In this document: piece by piece, positions 15,951-23,148 of the stretch | Position numbering within the stretch: position 1 is the first letter of the stretch | How the letters are laid out: the number at the start of each line of letters is the position of its first letter | NCBI RefSeq assembly: GCF_013155125.1 | Contig: NZ_CP053564.1 | Span: 5,649,501-5,713,500 of the forward strand | DNA length: 64,000 nucleotides | From: Pseudonocardia broussonetiae | GTDB lineage: Bacteria > Actinomycetota > Actinomycetes > Mycobacteriales > Pseudonocardiaceae | Reading direction: 5' to 3' | Program-made: the position numbers and the translations under genes | Notes under the pieces: generated by a model | The model's input: only the letters and a program-made list of their open reading frames with translations | The model's database searches: none | Told to the model about the DNA's origin: nothing

Positions 15951-17411
15951 TCAGGCCGAAGCGATCACGGCGGCCTCGTTGACCACGGTGCGCATCTGTC
16001 CGACGTGGTTGATGTAGTAGGACTCCGGAACCTCGCGCTCGCCGTTGGCGATGAGCTCGGTGAAGTCCCATTTCTTGAGCAGCTTGCCGTTGCGGAACAC
16101 CGGCTTGAGCACGTTCTCCGACTCCGGGATCGACCCCTTCGGCACGGTGACGTACGTGCCGTTCTCGTACTTGAGCGCGAGTCGGCCCGCCTTCGAGGTC
16201 TTGAACGAGGCGCCGGTCGGCTGCTTGGAGATGTCGCGCCATTCGCCGTTGACGCACACCGCCGACGCCTTCTGCCCGAAGTTCATCGTGTCGCGGTTCC
16301 AGTGCTGCAGCAGGCCACCGCCCATGCCGAAGACCGCGTTGTCGGCGGCGAGACCACGGCGCTCGAGCTCCATGTAGACCTGCGGGAGACTGTAGAAGTT
16401 CACGCCGTCGCCCTGCACGACCCGGATGTAGGGCGGAAGGATCTTGAAGCCCTTCGAGTTGACCTCGTAGCCGAAGGCCTCCATGAGCCACTCGGTGGTG
16501 TCCGCGGTGACCTCGACGATGTCGCCGGAGTCCGGCCGGATCCCGACCAGACCCGGGAAGTTCCGGATCTGCTCCTTGAGCTCGACGCCGATGATCTTCT
16601 TGACGCAGTTCTCGTGGTCGTAGGTGTCGCTGAGGAGGAGTGCGACACCATCCTTGGCGTAGATGTCGAGCATGTTCCGGAGCGCGTCGGCCTCGTTCTC
16701 GCGTCCCCAGGCGCAGAAGCCGGCGTGCTCGGAGTTCGGGCCCGAGTTGGAGACCTTGCCCGCGTTGTAGAAGTGCTTGGCGGCCAGGATGCCGGGCACC
16801 GTGTCGGACTGGTCGAAGTTGACCAGGTGCGCAAGGCCGCCGAGCGCGGCGGACTGCTGGGAGCTCACTCCGCGCGCCCCGTAGTCGTGCAGGATGTTGC
16901 GGATCAGGTGGGGGTTGTCAGAGGTGCGGGCCAGCGCCTCCTTGATCACCATCTTCGACAGCCAGCTCACCGTGCCGATCGTCGTCGGGTACCAGACAGC
17001 ACGCAGCAGGGCGGTCTCGAAGAAGCTGGTCGCCCAGAAGTACTTCGGGTCGGTATTGATCAGCTGGACGAGGACGTTGCGCGCCGGTAGGACGATGCCC
17101 TCCGGCACGGCCTCGATCTCGACGGGCAGGTAGCCGCCGTGATCGTTGAGGATGCCGAGCCAGTTCTCGCGGTTGAAGTGCATGCCTTGCTCGCGCGTGA
17201 CGAACTCGGCCTCGTCGATGTCCTCGAGCGTGATCGGGCGCATCAGGTACTCGCGCAGGTACGCCTGCAACCCGACGAACTGAGTCACCGGCCAGTCGCC
17301 GCCTCGGGACTCGATGTAGCTCGAGACGTACTCGGTGCCCGGGGGGTACAGCGGGTAGTGGCAGTGCTTGTAGTTGTCGGTGTTGATGATCAGGTTGTCG
17401 AGGTAGCCCAT
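15951..17411 (-). CDS. nadV: Nicotinamide phosphoribosyltransferase homologue (NadV/NAMPT family)
   Basis: 486 residues from the ATG at 17411; a GTG four codons earlier is too close to its AGG. Full-length family match: IINTDNYKHCHYPLYPPGTE, ARGVSSQQSAALGGLAHLVN, QSDTVPG, SEHAGFCAWG, GIRPDSGDIVE, VFGMGGGLLQ and NRDTMN. The aspartate that reads the amide in human NAMPT (GTDTV) is kept (QSDTV), as are the phosphoribosyl-binding RPDSG and GGGLLQ and the histidine of the AEHS loop. The loop around that histidine (GPNSEHAG) and the stacking phenylalanine (DFGYRG becomes DYGARG) differ. It should join a pyridine-amide-like base to PRPP, making NMN or a related ribotide. Possible operators lie upstream. 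Confidence 0.88.
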   Translation of the reverse strand: MGYLDNLIINTDNYKHCHYPLYPPGTEYVSSYIESRGGDWPVTQFVGLQAYLREYLMRPITLEDIDEAEFVTREQGMHFNRENWLGILNDHGGYLPVEIEAVPEGIVLPARNVLVQLINTDPKYFWATSFFETALLRAVWYPTTIGTVSWLSKMVIKEALARTSDNPHLIRNILHDYGARGVSSQQSAALGGLAHLVNFDQSDTVPGILAAKHFYNAGKVSNSGPNSEHAGFCAWGRENEADALRNMLDIYAKDGVALLLSDTYDHENCVKKIIGVELKEQIRNFPGLVGIRPDSGDIVEVTADTTEWLMEAFGYEVNSKGFKILPPYIRVVQGDGVNFYSLPQVYMELERRGLAADNAVFGMGGGLLQHWNRDTMNFGQKASAVCVNGEWRDISKQPTGASFKTSKAGRLALKYENGTYVTVPKGSIPESENVLKPVFRNGKLLKKWDFTELIANGEREVPESYYINHVGQMRTVVNEAAVIASA

Positions 17412-17430
17412 CGGCCCGTCCACCTTCCGC

Positions 17431-17444
17431 GAGAGTCGTTTCTA
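17431..17444. promoter_or_regulatory. LacI-type operator-like site 1 (NAMPT-like gene)
   Basis: GAGAGTCGTTTCTA matches 11 of 14 positions of TAGAAACGTTTCTA and lies 20 bases before the ATG of the NAMPT-like gene, where a bound repressor would block initiation. Confidence 0.45.
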
Positions 17445-17572
17445 CCTGCCCTGCGTGCCGACGTCGGACGGCACGACAGACTTGGGATGCGCGGAACCGC
17501 GGTTCTGCGCCTTCGTGCAGCCTTGCGTATGCACTGACCCACCACCAGGGGTTGGCCTCATCGGCAACACCA

Positions 17573-17586
17573 TATTAACGTTTCTA
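17573..17586. promoter_or_regulatory. LacI-type operator-like site 2 (NAMPT-like gene)
   Basis: TATTAACGTTTCTA matches 12 of 14 positions of the island consensus, with the central CG typical of LacI-family operators. It lies in the AT-rich promoter-like part of the leader. Confidence 0.55.
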
Positions 17587-17779
17587 GTGTGACCGTCAAC
17601 TCATCTGGAGACCGAATTCGGTTCGTGCGGCAGGACGACGCGCGCCGCGGGATGCACCTTGATGCCAGGTGGCCTACAACACCACCTTCAGCGCTGTTCA
17701 GCGCCCCAGGCGCGGAACTGGAGCGGTGCCGCGTCGGGAGCGCCGACCCACGAGCGGTCGGTCCTGTCCAACGGAGCGC

Positions 17780-17793
17780 CGGAAACGATTCTA
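17780..17793. promoter_or_regulatory. LacI-type operator-like site 3
   Basis: CGGAAACGATTCTA matches 11 of 14 positions. It lies just after the ribokinase stop codon and could act as an auxiliary operator for the NAMPT-like operon by looping. Confidence 0.45.
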
Positions 17794-17811
17794 GTTTGGA
17801 CATCAGGAAGT

Positions 17812-18795
17812 TCACCGGGCATGAACGGCGGCCTCCGTCGTCAACTCGTCGGCGGTGGGCATGCCGCCCCGGGCGCCGTCTCCACCCACCGAGAGGGACG
17901 CCGCGACGTTGGCCAGGCGGACCGCGGCGTCGAGGGGTTCACCCCGGGCCAGCGCGAGGGCGAGCACACCGTTGAAGGTGTCCCCCGCTCCCGTCGTGTC
18001 TCGAACGGTGGCCGGTCGGGGCTGCACGTGGGTGACCGTTCCTGCGGGGTCGACGACGAGGACCCCATCGGCCCCGAGAGTGACCACCAGTTCCGAGCCG
18101 GTCAGCTCCGCCAGGGCCCGGGCGGCCTCGCCGACCGATGACAGCGATGGCACCTCGTCGGGCGGCGCATCTCCCGGTGCGACCTCCTGCGAGGTGACAC
18201 CGGCCTGCTCGGCGAGTGCGAGGCACTCGCCGGCGTTGGGCGTCAGGAGGGGGCCGAGCCCGAGCAGGTCGACGACGACGGGAAGGACCGGCGCAGGGTT
18301 GAGGATGCATGGCACGCCGGCGGCCCGAGCAGCGTGCACGGCTGCTGCGACCGCGGCGGCCGGGATCTCCGTGCTGACGAGGAGGCAGCCCGCACGGGGA
18401 AGCAGGCGGCCGAGCTGGGCCAGGACCGCCTCCGCGGTCACATCGTCGTTCGCACCGGCGCCAACGGCGATCTGGTTCTCTCCGCCGGGACCGACCACGA
18501 TCAACGCCACCCCTGTCGGCGCTGACGCGCTGACTTCGACGCCGCTGGTGTCGACACCGTCGTCCTGCAGGTCCCGAAGAGCTTGCCGTCCGGTGTCATC
18601 GTCACCGACAGCACCGACGTAGCAGACAGCACCACCCGCGCGGGCTGCTGCGACCGCGGCGTTCGCACCCTTTCCTCCGCCGTGCCTTTCGACGCCCCGG
18701 CCGACGACGGTCTCGCCCGGCGCGGGCAGGCGCGGGGCGTTCACCACCATGTCCACGTTGACGGCACCGACGACCACGACATCGATGTCCTTCAT
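17812..18795 (-). CDS. rbsK: PfkB-family carbohydrate kinase, ribokinase type
   Basis: 327 residues from the ATG at 18795 (GAGG eight bases upstream), ten bases after lacI. N-terminal VVVGAVNVDMVV and the GGKGAN motif (HGGGKGANAAVAAARAGG) are ribokinase signatures. The C-terminal anion hole and catalytic base are in DTTGAGDTFNGVLALALA. It would phosphorylate ribose or a closely related sugar or nucleoside at the 5 position with ATP. A 14-residue insert (APGDAPPDEVPSLS, about 220) is unusual. As a product source for the PRPP synthetase in the next operon it makes biochemical sense. Confidence 0.88.
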   Translation of the reverse strand: MKDIDVVVVGAVNVDMVVNAPRLPAPGETVVGRGVERHGGGKGANAAVAAARAGGAVCYVGAVGDDDTGRQALRDLQDDGVDTSGVEVSASAPTGVALIVVGPGGENQIAVGAGANDDVTAEAVLAQLGRLLPRAGCLLVSTEIPAAAVAAAVHAARAAGVPCILNPAPVLPVVVDLLGLGPLLTPNAGECLALAEQAGVTSQEVAPGDAPPDEVPSLSSVGEAARALAELTGSELVVTLGADGVLVVDPAGTVTHVQPRPATVRDTTGAGDTFNGVLALALARGEPLDAAVRLANVAASLSVGGDGARGGMPTADELTTEAAVHAR

Positions 18796-18805
18796 CGGCG
18801 CGTCC

Positions 18806-19828
18806 TCAGCGACACGGCGGACCCACGCTTTCACGGATCTTGACGATGGCGGGAAGCGTGCCACTGGTGTCGACATCGTTGCCCTCCAGCAGGTTGAACA
18901 GCACGTTCGCGGCGCGGAAGCCCATGTCGTGGGCCGGCTGACGCACACTGGTGAGCCGTGGGGTCAGCAGTGCCGAGATGGGCAGGTCGTCGAAGCCCAC
19001 CACACTCATGTCCTCAGGCACCCTCAACCCGTTGTTCCTGAGGCAGTCGATGGCGCCGATGGCCATGAGGTCGTTGGCGCACAGCAGTGCGGTGGGACGC
19101 TCACCCGCCGGACCCGACAGGATCTGCGTGGCCGCAGCCCTGCCCGACTCCTGTCGGTAGTCCCCCGCGTGGACCGGAACGGAATCGGGGTCGATCCCGG
19201 CACCGGCGATCGCCTCCCGGTACCCGGCGAGCCGCTGCTGCGCGGTCCACAGCGCCGGGGGCCCGCCGATCACCGCGATGCGGCGGTGCCCCTGGTCCAG
19301 CACGTGCGTCGCCACCTCGCGCGCACCGCGCCGGGAGTCGCACACGATCGCGGGCAGGTCCCGGCCCGGGATCTGCTCGTCGACGAGGACCACCGGTCCG
19401 GACTTCGCGAGGTCGTAGATGGACTCGGGCATGGAACCCGTCCCCGACAGGTAGATCACCCCGTCGACCCGCTGACTGCGCAGCAGCTTCGCGTAGTTCT
19501 CCTCCGGCAGCTCGATCGCGTCGGGCACCACGAGCACGACCAGCACGTTGACCGCCGACGCCGCCCGCTGCACCCCCTCGGTGACCATCGCGAAGAACTG
19601 GTTGGTCAGGTCGGGGACGACCATGGCGATCGTCGAGGCCGAGCGCCGCTTCAGGCTCCGCGCCGACTCGTTAGGGGAGTAGTCCAGGAGTCGGATCGCG
19701 TCGAGAACGCGGTTCCTCCTGTCCTGCGCCACGGGCCCGCTGTCGTTCAACACGTAGCTGACCGTGCTGACCGAGACGTTCGCGCGCTCTGCGACGTCCT
19801 TCATGGTGGGACGACGACGTGCAACCAC
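18806..19828 (-). CDS. LacI-family transcriptional repressor
   Basis: 340 residues from a GTG with AGAGG eight bases upstream. N-terminal DNA-binding headpiece TMKDVAERANVSVSTVSYVL, hinge SARSLKRRSASTIAMVVPDL, then a periplasmic-binding-protein-like sensor domain (VDGVIYLSGTG, VCDSRRGAREVATHVLDQGH, CANDLMAIGAIDCLRNNG, SVVGFDDLP). It is embedded in the operon cupin - flavoprotein - GATase1-like - lacI - ribokinase. Palindromes with a central CG or GC at 17431, 17573, 17780, 21645, 21701, 21934 and 24700 are its likely operators. A sugar or sugar phosphate handled by the island is the likely inducer; identity unknown. Confidence 0.93.
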   Translation of the reverse strand: MVARRRPTMKDVAERANVSVSTVSYVLNDSGPVAQDRRNRVLDAIRLLDYSPNESARSLKRRSASTIAMVVPDLTNQFFAMVTEGVQRAASAVNVLVVLVVPDAIELPEENYAKLLRSQRVDGVIYLSGTGSMPESIYDLAKSGPVVLVDEQIPGRDLPAIVCDSRRGAREVATHVLDQGHRRIAVIGGPPALWTAQQRLAGYREAIAGAGIDPDSVPVHAGDYRQESGRAAATQILSGPAGERPTALLCANDLMAIGAIDCLRNNGLRVPEDMSVVGFDDLPISALLTPRLTSVRQPAHDMGFRAANVLFNLLEGNDVDTSGTLPAIVKIRESVGPPCR

Positions 19829-19840
19829 GGTCGGACCTCT

Positions 19841-20620
19841 CTAGGAGCTGGCGCGAGCCGCCCATCGCAGGACGGACGCCCAGAACTGCTGGTAGTGCGG
19901 CCACCCCACGAACTCAGGTGGCGCCCAGTGCGGCGCCAGGTCGGAGGTGAAGGCCACGGACCGGCCCTCACCCGCCTGTCCGACGACCAGCAGCGGGTCG
20001 TCGCCGGCCCGCGCGACGGTCGTCGCCTCCGGCTTGGCGATGACCCGGTTGTACCCCAGCAGCAACGGCCACTCCGCAGGGGTACCACCCAGCACCTCGT
20101 GCGCCGGCTGGTCGAAGTCTGCCTTGACGCCCTCGGACTCCTCGATCCGGTCGTCGTGGTCCAGCATCACGACCGGGAGCACGTCGGCCAGCGGCGTCAT
20201 GCCGAACCGCGCCTTCCCGTCGATGCCGGTGAAGGACATGTAGCCACCGATCATGACCAGCCCCCCGCCCGCCCGCGTCCAGTCGCGCAGCAGGGCGAGC
20301 CGGTTGGTGCTGCGCTCCGACCGCAGGAACGTCTCGTCCGGCAGCAGGAACGAGTTGGACCCGATGTCGGAGAGCACCACGACGTCGAACTCGTCGAGTT
20401 CGGTCATGGTCCTGGGGAACCTCGACGAGATCTCGTGCCCGCGGATGTAGGTGACCGGGAACCCCTCCCGGTCGAGGGCGGCCAGGAACTCCCCCGCGCC
20501 CTCCTCGTACTCCGTGGTGTGGAACTGGTCGAACCCCTTCATGTGGATGGTGTGCTTCATCCACGACTCACCGGCGAACAGCACCCGCGGGGGGCGACCC
20601 GCCCCGACTCCGGCGCTCAC
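19841..20620 (-). CDS. GATase1-like (ThuA/PF07090-type) protein
   Basis: 259 residues from a GTG overlapping the flavoprotein stop (GTGA). It opens VLFAGESWMKHTIHMKGFDQ and continues EYEEGAGEFLAAL, DVVVLSDIGSNSFLLPDETF, RAGGGLVMIGGYMSFTGID and GEGRSVAFTSDLAPHWAPPE. This is the pattern of putative cytoplasmic glutamine-amidotransferase-like proteins (GATase1_like), which share the class I amidotransferase fold but lack its Cys-His-Glu triad. Relatives often sit in sugar catabolic loci beside dehydrogenases and LacI regulators. Reaction unknown; it might act on a sugar or a sugar-derived lactone. Confidence 0.75.
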   Translation of the reverse strand: MSAGVGAGRPPRVLFAGESWMKHTIHMKGFDQFHTTEYEEGAGEFLAALDREGFPVTYIRGHEISSRFPRTMTELDEFDVVVLSDIGSNSFLLPDETFLRSERSTNRLALLRDWTRAGGGLVMIGGYMSFTGIDGKARFGMTPLADVLPVVMLDHDDRIEESEGVKADFDQPAHEVLGGTPAEWPLLLGYNRVIAKPEATTVARAGDDPLLVVGQAGEGRSVAFTSDLAPHWAPPEFVGWPHYQQFWASVLRWAARASS

Positions 20621-21132
20621 AGGATGCGGTCCTCGACGTGGGCCGGGAGCACGCGCGACTCCGGCATGGGAAGCACGCTGAGCTCGCGCATGTCCCACCC
20701 GATCATCTTGTCGGGCACCAGCTCGTAGTAGGTGCGGCCGGCCACGTCGCCGAACTCGAGGTACTGCTCGGCGAACGGGTGCCCGACGTGGAAGTACTTG
20801 TCGAGCACGAGCTGCGCCAGATCGGCGGCCAGCGCCGCGTCCTCGACCTCGCGCATGCTGCCGATGATCCGGACCCCGGACACGGTCGCGTACTCGTCGC
20901 CCTGGTCGACCAGAGCGGAGAGCGCGCGTCCCGCACGGAAGTTGTCGCCGTGCCGGGACGCGGCGTCGATGGGGATGTAGATCTTCTTGTCGTGCACGAC
21001 CAGCCAGAGCGGCGAGAGGTAGATCGATCCGTCCTCGTTGGCCGTCGCCACGCGGATCGTCTTCGCCCGGGACAGGTACGCCCAGCGCTTGTCGCCCCGC
21101 AGGGGCTGCCAGGTGCTCGCGGTAACAGCCAT
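20617..21132 (-). CDS. Pyridoxamine 5'-phosphate oxidase-like flavoprotein (split barrel)
   Basis: 171 residues, single split-barrel domain. Visible features: AYLSRAKTIRVATANEDGSI, LSPLWLVVHDKKIYIPID, RHGDNFRAGRALSALVDQG and VRIIGSMREVED. These fit the PPOX/FDOR superfamily that binds FMN, F420 or haem. The two bases before the start link it directly to the cupin gene, and its stop overlaps the GATase1-like gene. Likely an oxidoreductase acting on the pathway intermediate, or a cofactor-reducing partner. No PLP-synthesis signature is present, so vitamin B6 metabolism is unlikely. Confidence 0.78.
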   Translation of the reverse strand: MAVTASTWQPLRGDKRWAYLSRAKTIRVATANEDGSIYLSPLWLVVHDKKIYIPIDAASRHGDNFRAGRALSALVDQGDEYATVSGVRIIGSMREVEDAALAADLAQLVLDKYFHVGHPFAEQYLEFGDVAGRTYYELVPDKMIGWDMRELSVLPMPESRVLPAHVEDRIL

Positions 21133-21134
21133 GA

Positions 21135-21602
21135 TCAGTTCCCCTCCGCGGCGCGCAGCGCCTTCAGCTCACGGCTGTAGTCGGCAGCATCGGCAACGCC
21201 GACCTTCGGGGACGGGCCGGAGGTCCAGAAGAACTTCCACGTGACCCCGGTGTTCTCGAGCGTGTACTTGTAACCGGCAGGCAGGTAGATGTGCTCACCC
21301 TCCCCGGCCTCGAGCACGATCGTGCGACCGGCCGCGTCCTCGACGACCAGATGGATCTTGCCCTCGAGGACGTAGTGCGTCTCGTCGAAGTCCTTCTGGT
21401 CCCAGTGGTAGGGCAGGTGGTCGGGCTCGCCGTAGCAGTAGCCGTGCCGGAAGTAGCGGGCGTCGTCGCGTTCCCGCGACAGGAAGATGTTGGTCACGAT
21501 GCCGGTGTTGAACGTCAGCACCGGCATCTTGTCGATCTCCTCAGGCACGATGACCCGCGGGTAACGACGCGCGTTGCGAGCGTCGGGGTCGTACTCCGTC
21601 AC
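21135..21602 (-). CDS. Cupin-domain protein (EutQ-like)
   Basis: 155 residues, first gene of the five-gene leftward operon. The double-stranded beta-helix contains the cupin motifs HYVLEGKIHLVVED and GEGEHIYLPAGYKYTLEN. An upstream aromatic-rich region (YFRHGYCYGEPDHLPYHWDQ) probably adds metal ligands: histidines and glutamate around HLPYHW and FDETHYVLEG. It resembles ethanolamine-utilisation EutQ-like or small ring-cleaving and isomerase cupins. The catalysed step is unknown. Expression is probably controlled by the operator-like sites just upstream at 21645 and 21701. Confidence 0.8.
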   Translation of the reverse strand: MTEYDPDARNARRYPRVIVPEEIDKMPVLTFNTGIVTNIFLSRERDDARYFRHGYCYGEPDHLPYHWDQKDFDETHYVLEGKIHLVVEDAAGRTIVLEAGEGEHIYLPAGYKYTLENTGVTWKFFWTSGPSPKVGVADAADYSRELKALRAAEGN

Positions 21603-21644
21603 GGCAACGGCCTCCTCTCAGATTGTCCGACTCGGGTACGCTTC

Positions 21645-21658
21645 GAGAAAGCTTTCGC
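21645..21658. promoter_or_regulatory. LacI-type operator-like site 4 (cupin operon)
   Basis: GAGAAAGCTTTCGC: the inner AGAAAGCTTTC is identical to the perfect palindrome at 21934. It lies 43 bases before the cupin start codon. Confidence 0.6.
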
Positions 21659-21700
21659 ACGGGCCTGACCGCGCCGCTTGTGCTCGAACGGACCGCAGGG

Positions 21701-21714
21701 TTGATTCGTTTCTA
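21701..21714. promoter_or_regulatory. LacI-type operator-like site 5 (cupin operon)
   Basis: TTGATTCGTTTCTA matches 11 of 14 consensus positions and has the central CG. Confidence 0.45.
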
Positions 21715-21933
21715 GCGTAGCGGTACACACTGCCCCGAGGTCAAGACCCGCACGCAGCCGATTTACCGGAACCCGTCCTCCCGGTTCCACGTGGCCCGTG
21801 GCCGGACTCCTGCTGTCCAGCGGTCATCACCAGGTGAGCCCGGCTGTGCGTGCTGTGCGAGCACCTCGACATTCCAGAGCGCACGCCTGGTCTTCGTGGA
21901 TTTGACGAGCTCTAACAGCGCGGCCTAGGGTGG

Positions 21934-21947
21934 TAGAAAGCTTTCTA
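21934..21947. promoter_or_regulatory. Perfect palindromic operator-like site 6 (CoA-transferase)
   Basis: TAGAAAGCTTTCTA is a perfect 14-bp palindrome, ending four bases before the AGGAGG ribosome-binding site of the gene at 21961. A bound repressor would block transcription of this gene at or just after the start point. Confidence 0.7.
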
Positions 21948-21960
21948 TTCAGGAGGTCTG

Positions 21961-23088
21961 GTGGCGTCATCCGAGCCGACGGCACTCGAAGGCCTGAAGG
22001 TGCTCGACTTCTCCCGGGTCCTGGCGGGACCTTTCGCGACCATGCTGCTCGCCGACCTCGGCGCCACCGTCGCGAAGGTCGAGCGACCCGCCGGCGGGGA
22101 CGACACGAGGGCATGGGGGCCTCCCTATGACGACGCAGGGCAGGCCACCTACTTCCAGGCGGTCAACCGCAACAAGACGACCAGCGCGCTCGACCTGTCC
22201 TCGCCGGCCGGCCTGGCCGCCGCACGCGCCGCCGCGGCGGAGGCGGATGTGCTGGTGGAGAACTTCCGGCCCGGAGTCATGGACAGACTGGGACTCGGTC
22301 CGACCGAGCTCTGCGCCGCGAACCCGCGTCTCGTCTACTGCTCCATCACCGGCTTCGGTGCGGGCGCTGGCGCCGAGATGCCGGGGTACGACCTCCTGGT
22401 CCAGGCCCTCGGTGGTCTGATGAGCATCACCGGCGAGCCGGACGGCGAGCCCCAGAAGGTCGGGGTGGCGCTGGTCGACGTCCTCGCCGGCCTGTTCGCC
22501 TCGGTCGGCATCCTCGCCGCCCTGCGTCACCGCGAGACCACCGGGCACGGCCAGCGGATCGAGGTCGACCTGCTCTCCAGCCTCCTCGCGGCGCTGGTGA
22601 ACCAGGGCTCCGCCTACACCGCGGGCGGTGTGGTTCCCCGTCGGCTCGGCAACCGGCATCCGAGCATCGCCCCGTACGAGCTGTTCCCCTGCTCGGATCG
22701 TGACCTCGTACTGGCCGTCGGCAACGACCGCCAGTTCCGCGCCCTCTGCACCGTGCTCGACCTCCCCGATGTCCCGGGCGACGCCCGCTTCGCCACCAAC
22801 TCCGATCGCGTCGGCAACCGCGAACTCCTCCAGCCCGTACTGGGGTCGCGACTGCGCCGGCAGACCGCTGCGGAGTGGGTGGAGCGACTGACCCGCGTCG
22901 GGGTCCCCGCCGGCGTAGTGAACGACGTCGCCGGCGCCTTCGCGCTGGCCGAATCCCTCGGGCTCGACCCCGTGGTGCGGCTACCGCGCGCCGACGGGAG
23001 CTCGATCGACCTGACCCGCAATCCGATCACGCTCTCGAGGACCCCGGTGCGCTACCGGACGGCCCCGCCTCCGCTGCCTGAGCACTAG
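21961..23088 (+). CDS. Class III (CaiB/BaiF) CoA-transferase
   Basis: 375 residues; GTG start with AGGAGG four to five bases upstream. Typical family III features: LEGLKVLDFSRVLAGPFATM, LADLGATVAKVERP, VNRNKTTSALDL, VENFRPGVMDRLGLG, and PGYDLLVQALGGLMSITG with the aspartate that forms the acyl intermediate. It would move CoA from succinyl-CoA or another donor to a carboxylate. Together with the aldehyde dehydrogenase and the glutaryl-CoA-dehydrogenase-like enzyme of the island, a glutarate substrate is a reasonable guess (as for succinyl-CoA:glutarate CoA-transferase). It is convergent with the dehydrogenase gene. Confidence 0.88.
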   Translation: MASSEPTALEGLKVLDFSRVLAGPFATMLLADLGATVAKVERPAGGDDTRAWGPPYDDAGQATYFQAVNRNKTTSALDLSSPAGLAAARAAAAEADVLVENFRPGVMDRLGLGPTELCAANPRLVYCSITGFGAGAGAEMPGYDLLVQALGGLMSITGEPDGEPQKVGVALVDVLAGLFASVGILAALRHRETTGHGQRIEVDLLSSLLAALVNQGSAYTAGGVVPRRLGNRHPSIAPYELFPCSDRDLVLAVGNDRQFRALCTVLDLPDVPGDARFATNSDRVGNRELLQPVLGSRLRRQTAAEWVERLTRVGVPAGVVNDVAGAFALAESLGLDPVVRLPRADGSSIDLTRNPITLSRTPVRYRTAPPPLPEH

Positions 23089-23107
23089 CCCGAGCCGAAC
23101 CCGGAAG

Positions 23108-23139
23108 CCGGCGGTGGGCGCCGTCGCGTCCACCGCCGG
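23108..23139. terminator. Bidirectional hairpin between convergent genes
   Basis: CCGGCGGTGG at 23108-23117 pairs exactly with CCACCGCCGG at 23130-23139 around a 12-base loop. It sits between the converging CoA-transferase and aldehyde dehydrogenase stops and probably terminates both. Confidence 0.7.
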
Positions 23140-23148
23140 TCATGCCAC

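Larger units (their letters stand above)
17412..17811 (-). promoter_or_regulatory. Leader of the NAMPT-like operon with three operator-like sites
   Basis: 400 gene-free bases between the ribokinase stop and the NAMPT-like gene. Three near-palindromes of the island consensus TAGAAACGTTTCTA occur here (17431, 17573, 17780). The base composition is AT-richer around 17565-17590, a likely promoter. No small gene is supported. Confidence 0.6.
21603..21960. promoter_or_regulatory. Divergent control region between cupin operon and CoA-transferase gene
   Basis: 358 gene-free bases between divergently transcribed units. Three operator-like palindromes lie at 21645, 21701 and 21934. The arrangement allows one LacI-type repressor to control both directions. 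Confidence 0.65.

Noticed and set aside
12795..17411. Phage origin of the NAMPT-prs genes
   Set aside because: Such pairs occur in phages, but no capsid, terminase, tail or lysis gene is visible in the island; the neighbours are catabolic.
18749..20728. 659-codon open frame antisense to the LacI and GATase1-like genes
   Set aside because: No domain matches; both genes on the opposite strand have complete family signatures.
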